Origin: CAYNWK01 sp964400875
GTDB lineage: Bacteria > Chloroflexota > Anaerolineae > Anaerolineales > UBA4823
Reading direction: 5' to 3'
DNA: 5,629 nucleotides
Assembly: GCA_964400875.1 (NCBI GenBank)
Contig: CAYNWK010000237.1
Coordinates: 1-5,629, forward strand
The notes below the pieces were generated by a model. It was not told where the DNA came from and searched no databases. It saw only the letters and a list, made by a program, of their open reading frames with translations. Shown here one piece after another: positions 1 through 5,568 of the stretch; position 1 is the stretch's first letter; each line of letters opens with the position of its first letter. Both the position numbers and the translations under genes were made by a program.

Positions 1-855
1 CAGGTAATCGGCGTGCCGTCGGCGCTTGAATCGTCCTCCGGCGTCAACGCCGGGATAGGCTTCGCCATCCCTTCAGCGATCGTCCAAAGGGTCGTGCCTG
101 CCTTGATCGCTAAAGGCAGTTACCAGCACGCGTGGTTGGGGATCAGCGGCACAAACCTGACGACTGCTCTGGCCCAGGCGATGAACCTCAACGCGGATCA
201 GCGCGGCGCGCTCGTTGAAGAGGTCGTCCCCGGTAGCCCGGCGGACCAGGCGGGGCTGATGGGCAGCACACGGCAGACTAGCGTAAATGGTCTGGACATC
301 AACGTCGGTGGGGACGTGATCGTGGCGGTCGACGGACAAGCGGTGAAAGGGATCGACGAGCTGATCAGCTACCTGACTTACAACACGGAAGTCGGCCAGA
401 AGGTCTCCCTGACGATCCTGCGCAACGGGCAAGAGCAAGCTGTCGAGGTCACCCTGGCGGCTCGCCCGGATAGTATGCCGAACACGACCACCCAGGCGGC
501 GATGCCGTCCCAGGGCGCTTGGCTTGGGGTAAACGGGCTGACGGTTAGCCCGGCTATCGCCCAGGCGGAGAACCTGCCCGCGGATCAGGCGGGCGTGCTG
601 GTCGAGCAGGTCGCTCTAGGCAGCCCGGCAGACATGGCCGGAATACGCGGCGGCTACATGCCGCTCACGGTAGACAACCAGCGGATCTTGCTCGGCGGCG
701 ACATCCTCATCGCCATCGACGGGCAGGCGGTGACCAACGAAGCTGACTTGAGCTCGATTTTAAGCCAGTCCCAACCCGGCCAGCAGGTAGACGTCACCGT
801 GCTGCGCGAGGGTTCTCAAGCTCGAATTCCGGTGACGTTGGGAAGCGCTCCGTGA
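1..855 (+). CDS. HtrA/Deg-family serine protease, C-terminal fragment with two PDZ domains
   Basis: The reading frame is open from the first base, so the gene starts upstream of the window; 284 residues are visible. The first ~35 residues (QVIGV, then NAGIGFAIPS) match the last strands of the trypsin-like domain of HtrA/DegP/DegS proteases. In that family they follow the GNSGGP motif with the catalytic Ser, which must lie just outside the window along with the His and Asp. Two PDZ domains follow, at about residues 44-155 and 172-282. They are clearly repeats of each other: AWLGISG/AWLGVNG, VVPGSPADQAG/VALGSPADMAG, GGDVIVAVDGQAV/GGDILIAIDGQAV. Each carries a short insertion between the GSPAD helix and the GGD strand. 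HtrA proteins usually act in the cell envelope, cleaving or chaperoning misfolded proteins, with PDZ domains binding exposed C-termini. No membrane anchor or signal peptide can be judged here. The stop TGA is at 853-855 and a hairpin follows 41 bases later. Confidence 0.93.
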   Translation, partial: QVIGVPSALESSSGVNAGIGFAIPSAIVQRVVPALIAKGSYQHAWLGISGTNLTTALAQAMNLNADQRGALVEEVVPGSPADQAGLMGSTRQTSVNGLDINVGGDVIVAVDGQAVKGIDELISYLTYNTEVGQKVSLTILRNGQEQAVEVTLAARPDSMPNTTTQAAMPSQGAWLGVNGLTVSPAIAQAENLPADQAGVLVEQVALGSPADMAGIRGGYMPLTVDNQRILLGGDILIAIDGQAVTNEADLSSILSQSQPGQQVDVTVLREGSQARIPVTLGSAP

Positions 856-896
856 GAGCGCTGGTGAGTTCAAACCAGCAGGGTGCATTAAATGGT

Positions 897-929
897 GGAG
901 ATTGGGCGAGCTTCACCCGCCCAATCTCC
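897..929 (+). terminator. Strong hairpin after the HtrA gene, likely terminator
   Basis: GGAGATTGGGCG (897-908) and CGCCCAATCTCC (918-929) form a perfect 12-bp stem with a 9-base loop. It lies 41 bases after the HtrA stop codon. No T-run follows on the plus strand, so it is not a textbook intrinsic terminator. It could instead be a 3'-end stabilising hairpin. It lies outside the insertion sequence and so belongs to the original chromosome. Confidence 0.5.
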
Positions 930-980
930 CGGGCGCGAGCAGTTGGGATGTGGTGCGCCGGGGGCAGATCCCGGATCGCC

Positions 981-1130
981 GAGAATAACAGAGATAAATC
1001 GTGACGGCTCTCCCCCCTAAAGGAGGGAGCTTCTCAGGCTACGCTCGCCCCAACGGGCCACGTTAGCGCCTGACGGTCGCGTCCCGACCGACTTAGTATG
1101 TTTAGCGCGGCGTTCACATCACGGTCAACC
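981..1130 (-). ncRNA. Predicted TnpB guide RNA (omega RNA / reRNA), approximate limits
   Basis: In IS200/IS605 elements the 3' end of the tnpB message, running through the right-end hairpin, is processed into the scaffold of an RNA that guides TnpB. The bases just outside the right end serve as the guide. Here the scaffold would cover the last ~100 bases of tnpB, the stop codon (1036-1034), the hairpin at 1029-1010 and AGCCGTCAC. The guide would be the minus-strand bases from 1000 down to about 981, beginning GATTTATCTCTG. The 5' limit is only a guess from the usual size of these RNAs. The hairpin and the intact tnpB are seen; the RNA itself is inferred from family knowledge. Confidence 0.45.
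1010..1029 (-). repeat. IS right-end (RE) hairpin
   Basis: On the minus strand CTCCCTCC (1029-1022), loop TTTA, GGGGGGAG (1017-1010) form an 8-bp stem with one T·G pair. It begins 4 bases after the tnpB stop; those four bases, GAAG, are the predicted guide sequence that pairs with the cleavage site TCAC at 1004-1001. In this family TnpA binds such subterminal hairpins as single-stranded DNA. The same sequence is part of the predicted guide-RNA scaffold. Confidence 0.8.
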
Positions 1131-2161
1131 GTGTAGCCGCAGTGAGGACAACAGTGTACTCGTTCGCTCAGCTTCTTCTGGACGAAACCGCCACACTCGT
1201 GGCACACCTGCGAGGTGTGCTTGGGGTCAACCGCGATAACCTCGACCCCGGCCCGGACGGCCTTGTAGTCGAGCAGCTCGCGGAAGATCCCGAGGCCTAC
1301 GTCGTGGGCGGCGCGGGCGAGGCTGCTGTTGCGCAGCATGCAGTTGAGGTTGAGTTCTTCGAGGGCGATCACGCCATAGGTTTTGACCAGCCACGCCGTC
1401 AGCTGGTGCCATCCATCGCGACGCTGATTGGCGATGCGCTCCTGCTGGCGCTGCACCTGCCGGACGGCCTGCCACCAGCGGTGGCTACCCTTGCGGCGGC
1501 GGGCGACCGTGCGCTGCAAGACCCGCAGCTTGCGGAGCGACTGTGCGAGGTGGCGCGGGCTGTCGATGAGCGTGCCGTCACTCAGGGCCAGCGCATGGTG
1601 GATGCCCACGTCGATGCCAACTGCTGGGCCTGCGTGCGTTTGCGGTTCAACCTCGGGAAGCGCGACTTGCAGCAGGACGTACCAGCCGGACGGTTTACGC
1701 AGCAGGACGATGTTCTTGAGTTGCGCTGCGTCGGGCAGCTCACGATGCCATCTGACGGTAACGAGGCCCACGTTCTGAAGGTAGAGCTTCCGGTCCTTGA
1801 GCTTCGCCCCATCGCCGGGCTTGAAGTTCACACTATTGAAGCGGTCGGTGCGTTTGAAGCGGGGCTTGCCGCGCTGCCCCTTGAAGAACGCGCGGAAGGC
1901 GCTGTCGAGCCGCCGGAGCACCTGCTGACCGGCGCTCATGTTGAGCACCCGCAGTGGGTTCTCGTCGGGCTGCTCGTTGCGCCAATCGCGCCACAGGCGC
2001 GCCTGTGCGTAGTAGCTGACACTGTGGCGGCTCTCAGACCAGCGCTTGCGGCGGTAGTCAAGCGCCCGATTGTAGAGCCAGCAGCCCACCCACAGGATGT
2101 CCGTCATCACGGCAGCCTGCTCGGCGGTCGGATACAGGCGCTGCTTGTAGGTCAGGAACAC
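1034..2161 (-). CDS. tnpB: TnpB, RNA-guided RuvC-type nuclease of the IS200/IS605 element
   Basis: The protein has 375 residues, a normal TnpB length. The N-terminus (MFLTYKQRLYPTAEQ...) is the standard TnpB/OrfB helix-turn-helix region. All RuvC-like catalytic acids are visible: D184 in VGIDVGIHHA, E268 in VIALEELNL and D348 (or D346) in TVDRDVNAALNI. A four-cysteine zinc finger, C320/C323 and C338/C341, sits between the last two motifs as expected. TnpB proteins cut DNA matching the guide part of an RNA made from the element's right end, next to a target-adjacent motif; this helps the element persist after TnpA excises it. They are the family from which Cas12 enzymes descend. The start is GTG at 2161-2159, directly after the tnpA stop TAG with no base between. 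This suggests translational coupling, and no separate ribosome binding site is needed. The C-terminus GRDRQALTWPVGASVA is typical and ends just before the right-end hairpin. It looks intact. Confidence 0.95.
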   Translation of the reverse strand: MFLTYKQRLYPTAEQAAVMTDILWVGCWLYNRALDYRRKRWSESRHSVSYYAQARLWRDWRNEQPDENPLRVLNMSAGQQVLRRLDSAFRAFFKGQRGKPRFKRTDRFNSVNFKPGDGAKLKDRKLYLQNVGLVTVRWHRELPDAAQLKNIVLLRKPSGWYVLLQVALPEVEPQTHAGPAVGIDVGIHHALALSDGTLIDSPRHLAQSLRKLRVLQRTVARRRKGSHRWWQAVRQVQRQQERIANQRRDGWHQLTAWLVKTYGVIALEELNLNCMLRNSSLARAAHDVGLGIFRELLDYKAVRAGVEVIAVDPKHTSQVCHECGGFVQKKLSERVHCCPHCGYTVDRDVNAALNILSRSGRDRQALTWPVGASVA

Positions 2162-2554
2162 CTAACGCCCCTTCTGCCGCTCAATGTAGCCTTGGATCGT
2201 CTCGGCGGACACCTGCCCGGCCGTTCCGGCATAGTAGCTGCGCGTCCACAGGGACGGCAGGCGGCTGTTCAGTGCGGGGAACTCCTGACGCAGTTGGTGG
2301 CTCGTGCCGCTCTTGAGGCGGAAGACGATTTGATTGATCGCAATTGTCGGGGGAAACGAGACCAACAAGTGAACGTGCTCGGGCTTTACCGTCAGAGCAA
2401 GCACTTCCCCGCCGAGCTCCTTGACGAGGGGCGGGATCAACTCAGCCAGGCGCTGGCCAACTGCGCCTTCGAGGACCGGGCGGCGAAACTTAGGACACCA
2501 CACCAGGTGGTACTTGATCTGATAGGCTGCGTGGCGAGTTCGTTTAATCTCCAT
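2162..2554 (-). CDS. tnpA: TnpA, Y1 HUH single-strand transposase (IS200-like)
   Basis: The protein has 130 residues counted from the ATG at 2554-2552. The HUH motif is H60-V61-H62 in KPEHVHLLVSF, and the catalytic tyrosine is Y123 in IQGYIERQ, both at normal distances from the ends. The start YQIKYHLVWCPKFRRPVL and the stretch LWTRSYYAGTAG are characteristic of the Transposase_17 / IS200-like family. The enzyme excises and inserts the element as circular single-stranded DNA, forming a 5'-phosphotyrosine link at the ends. A longer reading from GTG at 2572 is possible, but that codon lies upstream of the -10 box of the only clear promoter. The ATG also gives the usual family start (MEIKRTRHAAYQIKYH), so the ATG is preferred. 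It ends at TAG 2164-2162, abutting tnpB. Confidence 0.95.
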   Translation of the reverse strand: MEIKRTRHAAYQIKYHLVWCPKFRRPVLEGAVGQRLAELIPPLVKELGGEVLALTVKPEHVHLLVSFPPTIAINQIVFRLKSGTSHQLRQEFPALNSRLPSLWTRSYYAGTAGQVSAETIQGYIERQKGR

Positions 2555-2560
2555 AAACGA

Positions 2561-2589
2561 ATTATATCCCACTTTAGAGGGAATGCCAA
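2561..2589 (-). promoter_or_regulatory. Strong sigma-70-type promoter for tnpA-tnpB
   Basis: On the minus strand TTGGCA (2589-2584) and TATAAT (2566-2561) are separated by exactly 17 bases. The -10 is perfect and the -35 matches TTGACA at 5 of 6 positions. Only six bases (TCGTTT) lie between the -10 box and the tnpA ATG at 2554, so the expected transcription start falls on or next to the A of the ATG. The tnpA message is therefore probably leaderless, with no Shine-Dalgarno sequence. The -35 end overlaps the inverted repeat at the left end of the element. Confidence 0.75.
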
Positions 2590-2626
2590 GAGGGTATCAG
2601 CCCGGCGGGCTGCCCGCATTCCCCTC
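2577..2626 (-). repeat. Imperfect inverted repeat with inner hairpin inside the IS left end
   Basis: On the plus strand GAGGGAATGC (2577-2586) is complementary to GCATTCCCCTC (2616-2626) apart from one extra C. Between them lies a second palindrome, CAGCCC-GGC-GGGCTG at 2598-2612, with a 6-bp stem and 3-base loop. The outer stem covers the tnpA -35 region and its right arm overlaps the left-end hairpin at 2624-2643. The two structures would therefore partly compete. It may be part of the single-stranded left-end structure recognised by TnpA, or it may dampen read-in transcription. The pairing is seen; the function is inferred. Confidence 0.4.
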
Positions 2627-2643
2627 CCCCCTGAAGGAGGGAG
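2624..2643 (-). repeat. IS left-end (LE) hairpin
   Basis: On the minus strand CTCCCTCC (2643-2636), loop TTCA, GGGGGGAG (2631-2624) form the same stem as the right end, differing by one loop base (TTCA against TTTA). The four bases before it, GGTA (2647-2644), are the predicted left guide sequence. By the IS608 rule they pair with CCAT at 2665-2662. On the plus strand the hairpin contains AGGAGG (2635-2640), but it lies 21 bases before the PRC gene ATG and inside the stem, so it is a poor ribosome binding site for that gene. Confidence 0.78.
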
Positions 2644-2661
2644 TACCCTGCGGCATTTTCT

Positions 2662-3282
2662 ATGGATATTCCCTTAAATGCAGAAGTGAATTGTTCTGAT
2701 GGGATTTGCGGTCGTTCCACGAACCTGATCCTGGATCCTAAAACAATGGCGGTCACCCATCTCGTCGTCAAGGGCTCGGCCTTTCCCAGCGTTGAACGTC
2801 TGGTGCCGATCAACTTGATCTACAAGAGCACGCCGGCCCGGATTAGCTTGCGTTGTTCCACGGATGAATTTTCGAAAATGGAACACTTTGTTCAGGGCAG
2901 TTTTCCCAATCCGAATAATACGGCTATCGGCGACAACACTTTGTTGCTATGGGAATACTCACTGCCTAATCCGCCAGGCGCCGACTATACCATTGAAGAA
3001 AAAACTCCCCCGGGCGAGTTAGCGATCCGCCAGGGCGTGCGAGTAAACGCCACGGATGGCGATATCGGCCAGGTGGATGAATTCCTGGTCGATCCAGGGA
3101 ACGGCCGCATCACGCACATCATCCTGCGTGAGGGCCATCTGTGGGGGCAAAAGCGCGTGACCATCCCCGTCGCGCAAATCGATCGCATCGATCAAGGCAG
3201 CGTTCATTTGAAGCTGGATAAGCACGCGGTTGGCTCGCTGCCCACCATGCCAGCCAGCAAATCCGGGATCGAGAGCAGCTAA
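2662..3282 (+). CDS. Protein with two PRC-barrel-like domains, function unknown
   Basis: The protein has 206 residues and no signal peptide or membrane segment. Two similar units are visible: residues ~5-55 (NAEVNCSDGICGRSTNLILDP, THLVVKG, ERLVPINLI) and ~124-176 (GVRVNATDGDIGQVDEFLVDP, THIILREG, KRVTIPVAQID). The pattern 'V..(S/T)DG..G....LI.DP....THLV' is that of PRC-barrel domains, small beta-barrels also found in the photosynthetic reaction-centre H subunit and in RimM. Stand-alone double-PRC proteins are mostly uncharacterised, so no function is assigned. The linker (~77-118) is rich in Asn and Pro. The start at 2662 matches the expected N-terminus, but its ATG is also the predicted target site of the insertion sequence. 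All bases upstream belong to the element and no ribosome binding site at normal spacing is present. Expression may therefore be altered or lost. Transketolase follows after a 118-base gap. Confidence 0.8.
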   Translation: MDIPLNAEVNCSDGICGRSTNLILDPKTMAVTHLVVKGSAFPSVERLVPINLIYKSTPARISLRCSTDEFSKMEHFVQGSFPNPNNTAIGDNTLLLWEYSLPNPPGADYTIEEKTPPGELAIRQGVRVNATDGDIGQVDEFLVDPGNGRITHIILREGHLWGQKRVTIPVAQIDRIDQGSVHLKLDKHAVGSLPTMPASKSGIESS

Positions 3283-3359
3283 AGCGAACAGCGCCCAAAG
3301 GGGCAACTTTTCTCCCTTCAACCCGAATTCGCCCATCGCGCCAGTCACATTAGTCATAA

Positions 3360-3377
3360 GCGGCGAGCCTCCGCCGC
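3360..3377 (+). other. Small hairpin just upstream of the tkt ribosome binding site
   Basis: GCGGCG (3360-3365) and CGCCGC (3372-3377) form a 6-bp GC stem with the loop AGCCTC, ending 7 bases before the AAAGGAG Shine-Dalgarno sequence. In the rest of the 118-base gap between the PRC gene and tkt I see only a weak GCCC/GGGC hairpin (3293-3304) with a nearby TTTT (3308-3311), and no convincing promoter. The hairpin may influence translation of tkt or be chance in GC-rich DNA. Confidence 0.3.
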
Positions 3378-3384
3378 GAATTGG

Positions 3385-3391
3385 AAAGGAG
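3385..3391 (+). promoter_or_regulatory. Ribosome binding site of tkt
   Basis: AAAGGAG lies 9 bases before the ATG at 3401. It decides the start of transketolase. The same frame stays open back to 3230, but that stretch overlaps the PRC gene, reads as unrelated low-complexity protein, and has no comparable site. Confidence 0.85.
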
Positions 3392-3400
3392 CGTTCTTTC

Positions 3401-5485
3401 ATGGAAATCTTATCAGCCGCCTCGGAAGAGGTCAGCGCATTAGATGACCTGTGCGTCAACACGATCCGTTTTCTGTCCGTTGATGCCGTTCAAAAGGCGG
3501 AAAGCGGGCATCCTGGCCTGCCTCTGGACGCCGCGCCGATGGCGTACGTGCTGTGGACGCGCCTGTTGAAACACAATCCTCGCAACCCGAAATGGTTCGA
3601 TCGCGACCGCTTTGTACTTTCCGCTGGTCATGGTTCGATGCTGCTTTACAGTTTGCTCTACCTGACCGGATACGATCTGCCTCTGGAGCAGATCAAGCGC
3701 TTTCGCCAGTGGGGGAGCATAACGCCCGGACACCCAGAATCCCGCCTGACCCCCGGCGTCGAGGTCACCACCGGGCCGCTTGGCCAGGGCTTCGCCAACG
3801 GCGTTGGCATGGCAATTGCCGAAGCGCATCTGGCGGCTCGCTTCAATCGACCGGGATTTGAGGTCATCAATCACTATACCTACGGGCTGGTCAGCGATGG
3901 CGATCTGATGGAAGGCGTTGCCTCGGAAGCCGCCTCGCTCGCCGGTCATTTGAAACTCGGCAAGCTGATTTACCTGTATGACAACAATCATGTGTCCCTG
4001 GCGGCCGGGACGAACATAACCTTCACCGAAGACCGCGCCAAACGCTTTGAGGCCTATGGCTGGCATACCATCTCCATCGACGACGGCAACGACCTGGTGG
4101 CGATCGATCAGGCCCTGCGGGCCGCGCAGCAGGAAACCGAGCGGCCCTCACTGATCCTGGTGCGCACGCATCTCGGCTACGGATCGCCGCATAAACAAGA
4201 TACCTTTGAGGCCCATGGTTCCCCGCTGGGGGCAGAAGAAGTGAGGCTCACCAAGGAGAATCTGGGTTGGCCGGTGGAGCCGCCTTTCTACGTTCCGGAA
4301 AAGGCGTTGGAATTTTTCCGCACAGCTGTCGAAAGAGGCGAGCAGGCGGAAGAAAACTGGCATGGAAAAATCGCTGAATACTCCAGCGAGTACCCTTATC
4401 TGGCCGAAGAGCTCCACAACCTCATGCGCGGCGACCTGCCGGAAGATTGGGAAGCAGATTTGCCCCACTTCCCGGCTGAAAGCGGTCCTATGGCGACGCG
4501 GGTCGCCTCCGAAAAAGTGCTCAACGCGCTCGCGCCCCGGCTGCCGGGCCTGATGGGCGGAGCGGCTGACCTGGCGCCTTCCACACACACGCTGATGAAG
4601 GGGTTGGGGGACTTTGAAAACCCGGATTGGGCCAGCGGCGATACCCAGGGCTCCGCGGGCGGGGGGTGGAGTTATGCCGGGCGCAATTTGCACTTTGGCG
4701 TGCGGGAACATGCCATGGGCGCCATCTTGAACGGTTTGGCTGCCCATGGCGGGGTCTTGCCCTTCGGCGGGACGTTCCTGGTGTTTTCCGATTACATGCG
4801 CCCGCCGATACGCCTGGCTGCGTTGATGGGGCTGCATGTCATCTACGTCTTCACCCATGACAGCATTGCCCTGGGGGAGGATGGGCCAACTCACCAGCCG
4901 GTTGAGCATTTATTGGCTTTGCGGGCGATCCCCAACCTGACGGTGATTCGTCCGGCGGATGCGAATGAAACCGCGGCCGCCTGGCAGGCGGCGATCGAAC
5001 ATCGCGATGGGCCGGTCGCCCTGGTCTTTTCCCGCCAAAAACTGCCGGTTCTCGCCGTAGGCATGCATCCTGAGATTAATCTTGGCGTGCGGGCCGGGGG
5101 CTATATCCTGGCTGAGCCTCCGGGATACCAAACCCCGGAACTCATCCTCGTCGCCACCGGATCCGAAGTCCATCTGGCGTTGGCTGCACGCGAACGCTTG
5201 CTGAAGAGCGATATTCGAGTTCGGGTAGTGAGCCTGCCCAGCTGGAATATTTTCCAGCAGCAGCCGGAAAGCTACCGCGCAGAAGTGTTGCCCCCGGGGA
5301 TTCCCACCCTGGCGATCGAGGCTGGGGTCTCCCTCGGCTGGCAGCCTTATTGGGGAATGACAAACCTCGCCGTGATTGGCGTTGATCGATTTGGCGCTTC
5401 GGCGCCCGGCGATACCGTGTTGAAAGAATACGGCTTCAACCTGGAAAACGTGACCCGGCGGGCGCGCGCCTTGCTAAACGCGTAG
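3401..5485 (+). CDS. tkt: Transketolase
   Basis: The protein has 694 residues, slightly longer than the ~660 typical of the family, and is complete. It is a thiamine-diphosphate enzyme that moves two-carbon units between sugar phosphates in the pentose phosphate (or Calvin) pathway, in the cytoplasm, usually as a dimer. Three domains are recognisable: pyrophosphate-binding (~1-330), pyrimidine-binding (~360-545) and C-terminal (~565-690). Residues matching known E. coli active-site positions are present: H37 (SGHPG), H77 (GHGS), H111 (TPGH), D166 and N196 of the cofactor motif (SDGDLMEG ... YDNN), H272 (AHG), R367, S394, E436 (REHAM, the catalytic Glu), H486, D494 and H498 (THDSIALGEDGPTH), and R545 (SRQ). 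The cofactor motif begins S-D-G rather than the common G-D-G, a mild variation. The start is fixed by AAAGGAG 9 bases upstream. A short GC hairpin (5499-5512) follows the stop but lacks a T-run. The adjacent genes are not other pentose pathway enzymes, as far as the window shows. Confidence 0.97.
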   Translation: MEILSAASEEVSALDDLCVNTIRFLSVDAVQKAESGHPGLPLDAAPMAYVLWTRLLKHNPRNPKWFDRDRFVLSAGHGSMLLYSLLYLTGYDLPLEQIKRFRQWGSITPGHPESRLTPGVEVTTGPLGQGFANGVGMAIAEAHLAARFNRPGFEVINHYTYGLVSDGDLMEGVASEAASLAGHLKLGKLIYLYDNNHVSLAAGTNITFTEDRAKRFEAYGWHTISIDDGNDLVAIDQALRAAQQETERPSLILVRTHLGYGSPHKQDTFEAHGSPLGAEEVRLTKENLGWPVEPPFYVPEKALEFFRTAVERGEQAEENWHGKIAEYSSEYPYLAEELHNLMRGDLPEDWEADLPHFPAESGPMATRVASEKVLNALAPRLPGLMGGAADLAPSTHTLMKGLGDFENPDWASGDTQGSAGGGWSYAGRNLHFGVREHAMGAILNGLAAHGGVLPFGGTFLVFSDYMRPPIRLAALMGLHVIYVFTHDSIALGEDGPTHQPVEHLLALRAIPNLTVIRPADANETAAAWQAAIEHRDGPVALVFSRQKLPVLAVGMHPEINLGVRAGGYILAEPPGYQTPELILVATGSEVHLALAARERLLKSDIRVRVVSLPSWNIFQQQPESYRAEVLPPGIPTLAIEAGVSLGWQPYWGMTNLAVIGVDRFGASAPGDTVLKEYGFNLENVTRRARALLNA

Positions 5486-5548
5486 GATTTATGCGCCTGG
5501 GCGCGGCCGCCCCGCTTCCCCAGCAAACTGCATCATGCCTTATCGCAT

Positions 5549-5557
5549 GGAGGAGGT
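5549..5557 (+). promoter_or_regulatory. Ribosome binding site of the HAD gene
   Basis: GGAGGAGGT is a near-perfect Shine-Dalgarno sequence. It ends 11 bases before the ATG at 5569, slightly further than ideal, and supports that start. The gap from the tkt stop to this gene is 83 bases, so the two could share a transcript. Confidence 0.7.
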
Positions 5558-5568
5558 CCGCAAGCATC

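Larger units (their letters stand above)
1001..2661 (-). mobile_element. Complete IS200/IS605-family insertion sequence (tnpA + tnpB)
   Basis: On the minus strand the order is left end, promoter, tnpA, tnpB, right end, the typical IS605-type layout with both genes in the same direction. Near each end is a nearly identical 20-base imperfect palindrome (2624-2643 and 1010-1029; 19 of 20 bases match). There are no terminal inverted repeats and no target duplication, as expected for single-strand 'peel and paste' transposition. The exact ends are inferred from the IS608 guide/cleavage pairing rule. On the right end the guide GAAG (1033-1030) pairs with TCAC (1004-1001), 9 bases past the hairpin counting the TCAC. 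On the left end the guide GGTA (2647-2644) pairs with CCAT (2665-2662), with 18 bases between CCAT and the hairpin. In the family the left cleavage motif belongs to the target and stays outside the element. Both genes are full length with intact motifs, so the element may be active. Its presence is near certain; the exact boundaries are less so. Confidence 0.9.

Noticed and set aside
2539..2567. Possible plus-strand promoter inside the IS (TTCGTT ... TTATAT) that might drive the PRC gene
   Set aside because: The -35 is poor and the -10 is largely the mirror of the strong tnpA -10 box; not enough to claim outward transcription.
2555..2572. GTG at 2572 as the tnpA start, adding six residues
   Set aside because: It lies upstream of the -10 box of the clear promoter, and family members normally begin close to the MEIKRTRH position.
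1010..2643. CRISPR-like repeats suggested by the two near-identical 20-base sequences
   Set aside because: There are only two copies, 1.6 kb apart, at the two ends of an IS605-type element; they are its end hairpins.
1142..2677. Long plus-strand open frame (511 codons) antisense to tnpB and tnpA
   Set aside because: It is the mirror of tnpB and tnpA, both firmly identified. Its protein is rich in Leu, Ala, Val and Arg without any recognisable domain, it crosses the left end of the element, and it has no ribosome binding site. GC-rich DNA often gives such shadow frames.
3230..3400. In-frame 57-codon extension upstream of the tkt ATG
   Set aside because: It overlaps the end of the PRC gene, reads as unrelated sequence, and the strong AAAGGAG at 3385-3391 fixes the start at 3401.
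3019..4066. Minus-strand open frames at 3019-3462 and 3440-4066
   Set aside because: They overlap the PRC gene and the conserved N-terminal domain of transketolase on the opposite strand and show no domain of their own.
4148..4909. Minus-strand open frame of 253 codons inside tkt
   Set aside because: It is antisense to conserved transketolase sequence with active-site motifs; its protein matches no family I recognise.
5499..5512. GC hairpin after tkt (GGGCG / CGCCC with loop CGGC)
   Set aside because: The stem is only 5 bp with no T-run, and the next gene follows closely; too weak to call a terminator.
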